Position numbers and translations under genes: made by a program. From Shimia sp. Alg240-R146 (GTDB lineage: Bacteria > Pseudomonadota > Alphaproteobacteria > Rhodobacterales > Rhodobacteraceae), in assembly GCF_947331465.1 (NCBI RefSeq), contig NZ_CAMZOK010000001.1:1550001-1614000 (forward strand): a stretch of 64,000 nt of DNA. The letters are read 5' to 3'. Position 1 is the first letter of the stretch, and every line of letters starts with the position of its first letter. This document shows positions 46,198-53,961 of this stretch, one piece after another. The notes under the pieces were generated by a model, which was not told where the DNA came from, searched no databases, and saw only the letters and a list, made by a program, of their open reading frames with translations.

Positions 46198-47355
46198 TCA
46201 GGCAGCCTTAGCGGCCATATAGGCGGCAAATTTTTCAAACAGGTAAAAGCTGTCTTGCGGGCCGGGGCTGGCTTCGGGGTGGTGTTGGACGGAAAACACC
46301 GGCTTGTCAGCCAGACGGATGCCGCAGTTGGATCCGTCAAACAGCGACACATGGCTTTCAACGACGCCTGCTGGCAACGTCTGGGCATCAACAGCAAAAC
46401 CATGGTTCATCGACGTGATCTCAACCTTGCCGGTGTCGTGGTCTTTGACCGGGTGGTTGGCACCGTGGTGACCGTGGTTCATTTTCACAGTCTTGGCGCC
46501 TAGCGCCAGCGCCAGCATTTGGTGGCCGAGGCAGATACCAAAGACAGGAATGTCAGCTTTGAGCACATCCTTGATCATTGGCACAGCGTAGACACCTGTC
46601 GCCGCCGGATCGCCGGGGCCGTTGGACAGGAATACACCGTCGGGATTGTGCGCCAATACCTGTTCGGCGGTCGCGGTTGCCGGCAATACAGTCACGTCGC
46701 AGCCAGCCGATGCCAAGCAGCGCAGGATGTTGCGTTTGGCGCCAAAATCAACGGCGACAACTTTGTACTTGGGATCTTCCTGGCGTGCGTAGCCGTCTGG
46801 CCATGCCCAGCGCATCTCGTCCCAACGATAAGATTGCGCGCAGGTGACTTCTTTGGCCAGATCTACGCCTTCGAGACCGGAAAAGGCGCGAGCTTTTGCC
46901 ACCAGTGCGGCGGTGTCGAAATTGCCGTCCGGATCATGGGCCAGCGCCACATGGGGCGCCCCTTGTTGACGGATGGCGCGGGTCAGCCGGCGCGTGTCGA
47001 CCCCGCCAATCGCGATGCGCCCGCGCGCCGCCAGCCAATCAGACAGGGTGCCAGCCGAGCGCCAGTTGCTGGGTTCAGTCGGGTCCCATTTCACCACCAT
47101 ACCGGCGGCCACTGGATCGGCGGTCTCATCATCTTCGGGTGTGACGCCGGTGTTGCCGATATGGGGAAAGGTAAACGTGACGACCTGACCGGCATAGGAC
47201 GGGTCCGTCATGATCTCCTGATATCCGGTCATGGCGGTGTTGAAGCAAAGCTCTGCGATGGTGTCGCCGGTTGCGCCAAATCCGCGCCCGTAAAACAGGG
47301 TTCCATCAGCAAGGGCAAGGCATGCGGTCGGGTGGGATGGGGCTTTATGGGCCAT
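46198..47355 (-). CDS. carA: carbamoyl phosphate synthase small subunit
   Basis: This 385-residue glutaminase subunit has the N-terminal CPSase domain (GYQEIMTDPSYAGQ) and a class I amidotransferase domain with the catalytic Cys in FGICLGHQ and His/Glu in VQHHPEASPGP. It supplies ammonia for carbamoyl phosphate used in arginine and pyrimidine synthesis. carB is not in the window. The start is ATG 47355 behind GGAGAG. It is divergent from the YqeY-like gene. Confidence 0.97.
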   Translation of the reverse strand: MAHKAPSHPTACLALADGTLFYGRGFGATGDTIAELCFNTAMTGYQEIMTDPSYAGQVVTFTFPHIGNTGVTPEDDETADPVAAGMVVKWDPTEPSNWRSAGTLSDWLAARGRIAIGGVDTRRLTRAIRQQGAPHVALAHDPDGNFDTAALVAKARAFSGLEGVDLAKEVTCAQSYRWDEMRWAWPDGYARQEDPKYKVVAVDFGAKRNILRCLASAGCDVTVLPATATAEQVLAHNPDGVFLSNGPGDPAATGVYAVPMIKDVLKADIPVFGICLGHQMLALALGAKTVKMNHGHHGANHPVKDHDTGKVEITSMNHGFAVDAQTLPAGVVESHVSLFDGSNCGIRLADKPVFSVQHHPEASPGPQDSFYLFEKFAAYMAAKAA

Positions 47356-47548
47356 GGCGCGACTCTCCGGCTGACAAATTGTCGGGAAACTATGTCGGGG
47401 GCCGAGTGGCGTCAAGGCGAAGCGTGTTTCCGCCGAAAAATAGCGTGAAACCCCTTATTTTTATGGCGATGTTTGCGCAACCTTTCGACGTTGCGAGTCG
47501 CGATGACTTTATATAGTGTCTCAATCTTATGTTTGGCAGTGAACGGCA

Positions 47549-48019
47549 ATGCACATGACCCTGAGAGAAGAAATTTCCGCAGCCCTGAAGCAGGCGATGC
47601 GGGACCGCGCAGCAGAGCGGCTGTCGACCCTTCGGCTGATCAGCGCGGCGATCAAAGATCGCGACATCGCTGCGCGTGGCGAAGGTGAGGATGCAAGCGG
47701 CGTCAACGACGCGGAAATACTGGCGATCCTGGCCAAGATGGTCAAACAACGGCAAGAAAGCGCGCGCACCTATGAAGAGGGTGGGCGGCTTGATCTGGCG
47801 GAACGCGAGATGAACGAAATTCCGGTGATTGAAGAGTTCCTGCCAAAGCAGCTGAGTGATGATGAAGTTGTTGCTGCGGTTGAGGCGGCAATTGCCGAGG
47901 TCAGTGCTGAGTCGATCCGCGATATGGGCAAGGTGATGGGGGCGCTGAAGTCCAAATTCACCGGCCAGATGGATTTTGGCAAGGTGGGACCGAAGGTCAA
48001 GGACCTGCTGAGCAAGTAA
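47549..48019 (+). CDS. GatB/YqeY domain protein
   Basis: This 156-residue protein has the YqeY helical fold (LREEISAALKQAMRDR, AEREMNEIPVIEEFLPKQL, MGKVMGALKSKFTGQMD). It shares the C-terminal domain of GatB and may bind tRNA, but no catalytic function is established. Starts at ATG 47549 or 47555 are both possible. The carA-YqeY neighbourhood is common in alphaproteobacteria. A terminator follows. Confidence 0.9.
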   Translation: MHMTLREEISAALKQAMRDRAAERLSTLRLISAAIKDRDIAARGEGEDASGVNDAEILAILAKMVKQRQESARTYEEGGRLDLAEREMNEIPVIEEFLPKQLSDDEVVAAVEAAIAEVSAESIRDMGKVMGALKSKFTGQMDFGKVGPKVKDLLSK

Positions 48020-48035
48020 GGTCCAGAGGTTTACC

Positions 48036-48074
48036 AAAAAAGGCCCGGAGTGCAGTCGCGCTCCGGGCCTTTTT
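48036..48074. terminator. bidirectional terminator
   Basis: AAAAAAGGCCCGGAG pairs with CTCCGGGCCTTTTT across a 10-base loop, giving T-runs on both strands. It ends the YqeY-like transcript and the RTX gene transcript. Confidence 0.9.
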
Positions 48075-48094
48075 GATGACGTGTCGTGAGTAGA

Positions 48095-49408
48095 TCAGAC
48101 GAAAAGGAAGTCGTCGTCTGAAATGTCTGTGGCGGCAACACCGGACAACAGGAACGAGATGCCGTTGTCCATTTCGACCAATGCGCCATCTGCAGTGTCG
48201 GTCACCGAATAGGTGGTGGTGTCACTGTCGATGCGGATCAGGTCCACGCCGTCCTCAAAATCGAGGATGGTGTCGAGGCCATTGTCGACGCTGTCAAAGA
48301 ACACAAATTGGTCCGCGTCCGCGCCGCCGAGAAGCGTGTCATCGCCTACACCGCCGCGAATAGTATCTTCGCCGTGGCCGCCAAACAGTACGTCTGCGCC
48401 GCTGCCGCCGGTGACATAATCATCGCCGTTCTGGGCGTAGATGTTGTCGTCGCCGTCCCCGCCATGCAGAGCGTCGTTGCCGTTGCCGCCGCGCAGGGTG
48501 TCGTTGCCGTCGCCGCCAAAGCCCGTGTCATCGCCGTGGCCGCCGTTTAGCAAGTCATTGCCATTGCCGCCGGAAAGGAAGTCGTCGCCATCCTCACCAA
48601 ACAGTTGGTCGTTTTCGTCGTTGCCATACATGCGATCGTTGCCTTCGCCACCGATCAGCGTGTCGTCGCCGCGCCCGCCACGCACAAGATCATGGCCGTC
48701 GCCGCCGGACACAATGTCAGCGCCATTGCCGCCGTACATGCGATCGTTGCCTTCACCGCCAACAAGTACGTCGGCACCGTTGTCGCCGCGAAGGGTGTCG
48801 GATCCAGTGCCGCCAAAGACGGTGTCACTGCCGTGGCCTCCCCAGATGTTGTCGCGGCCACTTTGGCCACCGATGACGTCATGACCGTTGCCGCCGCTGA
48901 TCCAGTCGTTGCCGGCACCGCCAAGAATGATGTCGTGGCCGTTGTCACCATACAGGCGGTCATAACCGTTGCCGCCATCGATGAAGTCGGAGCCGGAGCC
49001 GCCATGGATGATGTCCGCGCCAAAGCCGCCGAACAGGGCGTCAAAGCCGCCGCCGCCATCCATGACGTCGTTGTCGTGCTCGCCAAACAACAGATCGGAG
49101 CCGCCATTCCCATACAGCGTGTCGTCCCCGTCATCGCCAAATGCGATGTCTACTCCGCTGCCACCGTCCAGCATGTCATTGCCATCCCCGGCAACAAATA
49201 CAACCCGTCCGTCTGAGACGGTTACGGTTTCATCTCCACCTGTACCGATTGCGAGGACAACCTCGTCAAAAATCAGGTCGAGCAATCCGGAAAAGAAAGC
49301 GGTGAAGTCGTACGGCCCCGCAGCAATGATGATGTCTTCTTCGGTCACCTCGGGTGGGGCGACAAACAGACTTTCGAGCGTCGGAACGCTGGGTGGACTA
49401 ATAGGCAT
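48095..49408 (-). CDS. RTX calcium-binding repeat protein with 33 tandem nonapeptides
   Basis: This 437-residue protein has an acidic N-terminal segment (1-73), then 33 consecutive GGxGxDxUx nonapeptides (residues about 74-370) with no spacer, then a 67-residue C-terminus (FDSVDNGLDTILDFEDG). Calcium-bound beta-roll folding and type I secretion are expected from the family. No Sec signal, protease or adhesin domain is present. The start is taken at ATG 49408; an in-frame TTG at 49459 is weaker. No secretion genes are adjacent. Confidence 0.85.
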   Translation of the reverse strand: MPISPPSVPTLESLFVAPPEVTEEDIIIAAGPYDFTAFFSGLLDLIFDEVVLAIGTGGDETVTVSDGRVVFVAGDGNDMLDGGSGVDIAFGDDGDDTLYGNGGSDLLFGEHDNDVMDGGGGFDALFGGFGADIIHGGSGSDFIDGGNGYDRLYGDNGHDIILGGAGNDWISGGNGHDVIGGQSGRDNIWGGHGSDTVFGGTGSDTLRGDNGADVLVGGEGNDRMYGGNGADIVSGGDGHDLVRGGRGDDTLIGGEGNDRMYGNDENDQLFGEDGDDFLSGGNGNDLLNGGHGDDTGFGGDGNDTLRGGNGNDALHGGDGDDNIYAQNGDDYVTGGSGADVLFGGHGEDTIRGGVGDDTLLGGADADQFVFFDSVDNGLDTILDFEDGVDLIRIDSDTTTYSVTDTADGALVEMDNGISFLLSGVAATDISDDDFLFV

Positions 49409-49532
49409 GTGAAGGCCCCCAAATGGCAATGTGACGTAGAAGTGGTGGAATCTTGTCAAGAATGGGGCGAGATTCCCTTGAGAGTCAACGCAGGCCTTAA
49501 CTGAAAATTAACTGTTTCCTGAATGGCGACAA

Positions 49533-50330
49533 TTAACCATTTCTGGGAATCAGCATCGGAAACCAGTCTTTGCGCAGCTTCTGACCTTCAATCATGTCAT
49601 GCCCGGGGAAAGGCGGAGAGGTGGGGCCAGGGCGTGTTGTGTAACGTGCATCTTCGCCCAAAAGCCTAAGGGAGAAAGCGCGCCGCCGGGTGGTGGCGTG
49701 GTTGCCACGGGCACCGTGCAACACGTGAAAATTGAAGGCAACCGCATCGCCGGGTTGCATCGTCCACTCTACGACCCGCATATCCTCGGCGTCAGGATCT
49801 GGCACAGGGATGTAGTCATCGGCGTTGGGAAAGAAGCTTTCTTCGCTGGTCCAGCGGGTGGGCAGCACCGGCTTTTCCCACAAGTGCGAGCCTGCCACGA
49901 GGCGTAGCGTGGCCTCTTCCACCGGATCCAAGGGGGACCAGAAGCTGAGCGTCTGGCTGCCTTGCACAAAGTAGTAAGGCCCGTCCGTGTGCCAAGGCGT
50001 GGCCATCGAGGTGCCGGGCTCTTTGACTAACACATGATCGTGGAACAGTTGCACGCTGGGCGACTGCATCAGTTTGGCCGCAACTTGTGCGGCGTCGCTG
50101 TTTTTGATCACGTCCTGAAATTCGGGAATGCGTTGCCAATTGCAGTAGTCGTCAAAGAAGCGACCAGTTTCGCCGTCTCTTTTGTTCTCAGATGCATAGG
50201 GGCCGGGTTCGTCCATGTTTCGCGCAACACCTGCACGCAGGGTCTCAAGGTGGTCGGTAAACAGCCCGCGGATCACCACCACCCCGTCGCGTTGAAACGT
50301 GTCGATATCCTGTTGTGTGACCGTGACCAT
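49533..50330 (-). CDS. phytanoyl-CoA dioxygenase family protein
   Basis: This 265-residue Fe(II)/2-oxoglutarate oxygenase has the HxD metal motif in PWHTDGPYYF, the distal His in FHVLHGARGN and a downstream Arg (RRAFSLRLLGED) for 2-oxoglutarate. PhyH members hydroxylate diverse small molecules. It lies downstream of the IclR gene in the same direction, 116 bases apart, so it may belong to the same regulon. The substrate is unknown. Confidence 0.87.
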   Translation of the reverse strand: MVTVTQQDIDTFQRDGVVVIRGLFTDHLETLRAGVARNMDEPGPYASENKRDGETGRFFDDYCNWQRIPEFQDVIKNSDAAQVAAKLMQSPSVQLFHDHVLVKEPGTSMATPWHTDGPYYFVQGSQTLSFWSPLDPVEEATLRLVAGSHLWEKPVLPTRWTSEESFFPNADDYIPVPDPDAEDMRVVEWTMQPGDAVAFNFHVLHGARGNHATTRRRAFSLRLLGEDARYTTRPGPTSPPFPGHDMIEGQKLRKDWFPMLIPRNG

Positions 50331-50446
50331 TGGTGGCTCCCCCTAATTTGATCGCAGGGCAGCTTGCGCGTGGGTCGCGGCAAGGTCAAATGGTAAAACG
50401 CGGGCGTTCGCTCTGACGCAGGATGCGCCATGACGCGGGGAATAGG

Positions 50447-51274
50447 TCAGAACGCAGAGTTGTGACGTTGCAAGCTTTGCGCCATTGCCACGAGGCGTGG
50501 TCCCAAGTCGTTTTCCATTCGTTCTGGCGGCAGAAAGTGTGCTGGGCCACCGAGATTGAATGCAAGGTTGGGGGAGCCTTCGTCGCGCACAGGAAATGGA
50601 ACGGCAAGGGAATGCACACCGTCGTGCCAATCGCCGTAGTTCACGTAAAACCCGTTGGTCGCGATTTGAGCCTCGGCGTCTTCGATGCCAGCTTGGGTTT
50701 CAGGCCAGTCCTGTGGTCCGTAATAGGCCGCCAGCAAATCGAGGATCTCGTCTTTTTCTTCGCCTATGCAGCCGGCAATATAAGCGCGTCCCATGGCCGA
50801 GCGGGCCAGTGAGATGCGCGACCCGACACCGAGTTGCAGCGAGACCACCCCGTTGGCCGCGCGGGCGCAGGCGAGGTAGGTGACGGTCGGGCCGTCACGC
50901 GCGCCAAGCGCAACTTGCACGCCGTCACCGGCGTAGTCCGCCAAATCCTGCATCAGGTCTTTGGCAGCGTCCCGCATCGGCATGGCGCCAAGGCAGGAAA
51001 ACCCAAGACTGAGCACCGGGACGCCAATGTTGTAGCGGCCCGTGGTCTCATTATAGAGCAGGTAGCCGGTGGTCATCAGCGTGTAGGTCAGGCGCGAGAT
51101 TGTCGAGTTCGGCAAGCCGGTGCGCTGGGCCAGTTCGCGGTTGGAAAGTCCGGCGCGGTCTGACGGCTTAAAGGCGCGCAGCACTTCGAGACCACGCGAC
51201 AGGGCCGTGACGAACTGGCGGTCGTTTTCGGGGGGCGTTGTTGGCTCGCCGGGCGTTTGGGCGCGTTTTCTCAT
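50447..51274 (-). CDS. IclR-family regulator of the beta-oxidation locus
   Basis: This 275-residue protein has an N-terminal winged helix (GLSNRELAQRTGLPNSTISRLTYTL) and the IclR effector domain (YLACARAANGVVSLQLGVGSR, SAMGRAYIAG). It is 38 bases downstream of the acyl-CoA ligase gene on the same strand. A TTCCGCatgGTGGAA palindrome lies 14 bases upstream of its start, and the same motif recurs at 53.0-53.1 and 61.6 kb, which suggests it recognises that motif. The ligand is probably an acid or acyl-CoA of the pathway. Confidence 0.9.
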   Translation of the reverse strand: MRKRAQTPGEPTTPPENDRQFVTALSRGLEVLRAFKPSDRAGLSNRELAQRTGLPNSTISRLTYTLMTTGYLLYNETTGRYNIGVPVLSLGFSCLGAMPMRDAAKDLMQDLADYAGDGVQVALGARDGPTVTYLACARAANGVVSLQLGVGSRISLARSAMGRAYIAGCIGEEKDEILDLLAAYYGPQDWPETQAGIEDAEAQIATNGFYVNYGDWHDGVHSLAVPFPVRDEGSPNLAFNLGGPAHFLPPERMENDLGPRLVAMAQSLQRHNSAF

Positions 51275-51287
51275 TGGTCAATCGTAT

Positions 51288-51302
51288 TTCCGCATGGTGG
51301 AA
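51288..51302. promoter_or_regulatory. candidate IclR operator (autoregulatory)
   Basis: TTCCGCATGGTGGAA differs by one base from the palindrome TTCCGCnnnGCGGAA. It lies between the IclR start and the acyl-CoA ligase stop. Confidence 0.5.
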
Positions 51303-51312
51303 TTTCTATGCG

Positions 51313-52965
51313 TCATGTGAGGTTTTTCCACAAGACCTTGCCGGCACCGGATCGGGGCAGGTCGTCAACAAATTCCACAATGGAGGGGCATTTGTAGGCG
51401 CTCATCTGGGTGCGGCACCAATCGATGATCTCTTGCCCGGTGAGTGTGTTGCGGGCCTCGGCGCGGGGAATGATCACGGCTTTCACGCATTCACCGCGTC
51501 GGTCGTCTTTGGCCGCGATCACGCAGCATTCGGCGATGTCGGGATGGTGCAGCATCAACATCTCGATCTCGGCGGGCCAGACTTTGAAGCCAGCCGCATT
51601 CACCATGCGTTTGACGCGGTCCACCATAAAGAAATATCCATCCGCGTCGCGGTAGCCAATGTCACCGGAGCGAAAGAACGGCACACCATCGATTTCGACA
51701 AAAGCCTCTTTGGTTTCGTCGGGGCGCTGCCAGTAGCCCAGGAAGTTCTGTGGCGCGTGCATAACGATTTCGCCAACTTCGCCGTGCGGCATTTCGGTAT
51801 CGCCGCCGATTTCCAGCACACGGCTGTCGACCTCATAAACCGGTTGCCCAAGGCATTGGCGCTTGGGTGCGTGGATTGGATTGACGTGCGTGGCGGCCAT
51901 GGTTTCAGACAGGCCATAGCCTTCTACGTAATCCAGTCCAGTCATCTCCTTGAGTTTGCCGGCGATGGCTTCGGGCATCGCAGCCCCGCCGCCGCCGATC
52001 ATTTCAAGAGAGGACAGATTGTAGGTCTCGAAATTCGGATCATTCACCAGATCGATGGCCATTGTGGCGATGGAGCGCCAGCGGGCAATTTTGAAGCGTT
52101 CAATCAGGCCAGCGGCGAGCTTGGACGACCAGCGCGGCAGGATTACGTTGCGCCCGCCGGTCATCAGCGGCGCGTGCATGCCGTTCATCATCCCTGTGAC
52201 ATGAAAAAACGGCAGTGCGCCGAGATGTACAGTAACTTCCGTGGTCGGGTTCCAAATCACGCCGGCCACCAGCGAAGCCATCACTGTGCGATGCGTGTGC
52301 ACACAGCCTTTAGGGTTTCCGGTGGTGCCGGAACTGTAGGGGATCACTGCCAGATCGTCAGAAGTGGTGTCGCGCGGGGCAGGGATGTGGTCAGCGTCGA
52401 TGGCGGATTGAAAGCCAGTCATGCCAAGCGCTTCGGCCTCGGTTTCGCTCATGGCTTGGACCATGTTTTCAGGTACAAGGTCAAACCCTTTGAGCCCCAT
52501 GTCGGTCATGCGAGTTCCGATCAGGGTTTGCAGATCGCCGCGATTAAGCGCGGGCAAAATGCTGGCGGACAACTCCAGCGCACAGATTGCGATTTTGGCC
52601 CCGGTGTCCTCCACTAAATAGTCGATCTCGGCCTGTTTGTTCATCGGGTTCACAGGCACCACAGCGCCGCCCGCGCGTAAAATGGCGTAAAACGCGATGA
52701 TGTATTGCGGGCAATTTTGGGTATAGAGCAGCACGCGGTCGCCTTTGGTCAGGCCGACATGTTGCAGATACCCCGCGAGGGCCGACACGCGCGTCGCGAT
52801 GTCCGTGTATGTGTAGTCAGCACCATTGTAAGTGATGCCGATCCGGTCGCCCCATTTGGTAGCGGTTTTGTCCAGATTGACGTCGACCGGCGTGTCCGGG
52901 CGATCAAAGGTCCAAGGCTTTTCGGTGGGCCAGAAATCGGGAATGCGGGCGTTTGGATGAGGCAT
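51313..52965 (-). CDS. AMP-forming acyl-CoA synthetase
   Basis: This 550-residue ligase has the AMP-binding P-loop IPYSSGTTGNPKG, the acyl pocket GGGGAAMPEAIAG, VEGYGLSET, the FRSGDIGYRDADGYFFMVDR hinge region and the C-terminal catalytic Lys in RSGAGKVLWKNL. It activates a carboxylic acid to its CoA thioester with ATP. Chain length is not readable, but the neighbours resemble the pim (pimelate) genes, so a dicarboxylate is possible. The start is ATG 52965. It is divergent from the SDR operon across an operator-bearing gap. Confidence 0.92.
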   Translation of the reverse strand: MPHPNARIPDFWPTEKPWTFDRPDTPVDVNLDKTATKWGDRIGITYNGADYTYTDIATRVSALAGYLQHVGLTKGDRVLLYTQNCPQYIIAFYAILRAGGAVVPVNPMNKQAEIDYLVEDTGAKIAICALELSASILPALNRGDLQTLIGTRMTDMGLKGFDLVPENMVQAMSETEAEALGMTGFQSAIDADHIPAPRDTTSDDLAVIPYSSGTTGNPKGCVHTHRTVMASLVAGVIWNPTTEVTVHLGALPFFHVTGMMNGMHAPLMTGGRNVILPRWSSKLAAGLIERFKIARWRSIATMAIDLVNDPNFETYNLSSLEMIGGGGAAMPEAIAGKLKEMTGLDYVEGYGLSETMAATHVNPIHAPKRQCLGQPVYEVDSRVLEIGGDTEMPHGEVGEIVMHAPQNFLGYWQRPDETKEAFVEIDGVPFFRSGDIGYRDADGYFFMVDRVKRMVNAAGFKVWPAEIEMLMLHHPDIAECCVIAAKDDRRGECVKAVIIPRAEARNTLTGQEIIDWCRTQMSAYKCPSIVEFVDDLPRSGAGKVLWKNLT

Positions 52966-53030
52966 GTGGCGTTCCGGTCTTAAGAGTGCTGCGGAGGGTC
53001 CGCGATGAGGTAGCCTAACGTCAAGCGGCG

Positions 53031-53112
53031 TTTCGTCATGCGGAATTTCACCCAAGTGTCGTCGCGTCGTTTTTGGCCGCATTGCAGCGAAACGCGTTTC
53101 CGCGATGCGGAA
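53031..53112. promoter_or_regulatory. two TTCCGC-type palindromes between ligase and SDR operon
   Basis: TTCCGCGATGCGGAA (53098-53112) is a perfect 6-3-6 palindrome. TTTCGTCATGCGGAA (53031-53045) is a degenerate copy, with centres 67 bp apart. They lie in the 219-base gap between the divergent ligase (start 52965) and SDR (start 53185) genes. Confidence 0.6.
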
Positions 53113-53184
53113 GCAGCCGTAGGATACAGACAAATGGACTTGGTGCGTTTGGTGAGTCTCAGCGCACATTCGGGAGGAAATCTG

Positions 53185-53940
53185 ATGTTTGATCTGACTG
53201 GCAAAGTTGCCGTTATCACGGGCTCTAGCCGCGGTATTGGCCGCGCAATTGCCGAAATGTATGCCAAAGCGGGCGCCAAGGTTGTGATCTCTAGCCGCAC
53301 CGCCGAAGCGTGTGAACCGGTGGCCGAAGCAATCCGCGCCGATGGTGGCGAGGCGCTGGTGGTGCCGTGTAACGTCAGCCATCGTGCCGAAGTTGAAGCG
53401 CTGGTTGAAAAGACGCTGGCAGAATGGGGTCAAATCGATGTTTTGGTCTGCAACGCCGCGATCAATCCGGTTTTTGGCCCGCTGAGCAATCTGGATGACG
53501 AAGCTTTTGCCAAAATCATGACGGCGAACGTGCTGTCGCCGTTGCAGCTGTGCAATCTGGTTCTGCCGGGGATGGCGAAACGCGGTGGCGGCAATGTCGT
53601 GATCCTGTCGTCGATTTCTGGCATCACAGGCAACGCCGTGATTGGCGCCTACGGGATTTCCAAAGCCGCCGACGCGTCGTTGGCACGCAACTTGGCTGTA
53701 GAGTGGGGCCCGAAAGGCATCCGTGTAAACGCTATCGCGCCAGGTCTGATCAAAACCGACTTCGCCCGCGCTTTGTGGGAGAACCCGGATTATCTGGCCA
53801 AAGTCGAAGGCCAGAACCCGCTGCGCCGGATTGGCCAGCCTGAAGACATTGCAGGAACCGCCTTGTTCCTTGCCACCGACGCCAGCGCCTATATCACCGG
53901 CCAGACCATCGTGGCCGATGGCGGCGAGACAATTTGCTAA
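53185..53940 (+). CDS. SDR-family oxidoreductase of the beta-oxidation operon
   Basis: This 251-residue classical SDR has TGSSRGIG for NAD(P), CNAA, Ser in ILSSISG, Tyr/Lys in YGISKAA and the C-terminal GQTIVADGG. Catalytic residues are intact, unlike the SDR at 450. Likely roles are dehydrogenation of a hydroxyacyl or hydroxy acid intermediate. The start is ATG 53185 behind GGGAGGA. It leads a tight operon with fadJ-like and two acyl-CoA dehydrogenase genes (gaps of 21, 4 and 2 bases). Confidence 0.92.
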   Translation: MFDLTGKVAVITGSSRGIGRAIAEMYAKAGAKVVISSRTAEACEPVAEAIRADGGEALVVPCNVSHRAEVEALVEKTLAEWGQIDVLVCNAAINPVFGPLSNLDDEAFAKIMTANVLSPLQLCNLVLPGMAKRGGGNVVILSSISGITGNAVIGAYGISKAADASLARNLAVEWGPKGIRVNAIAPGLIKTDFARALWENPDYLAKVEGQNPLRRIGQPEDIAGTALFLATDASAYITGQTIVADGGETIC

Positions 53941-53961
53941 GAGATTTGAGGGAGAGACGAG

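Noticed and set aside
48299..49189. Nucleotide-level repeats as a CRISPR array
   Set aside because: The periodicity is 27 bases and encodes RTX nonapeptides in frame. There are no unique spacers.
48181..49412. Plus-strand frames opposite the RTX gene
   Set aside because: They arise from the repetitive codons of the RTX block and translate into low-complexity Pro/Ser or Ala/Val strings.
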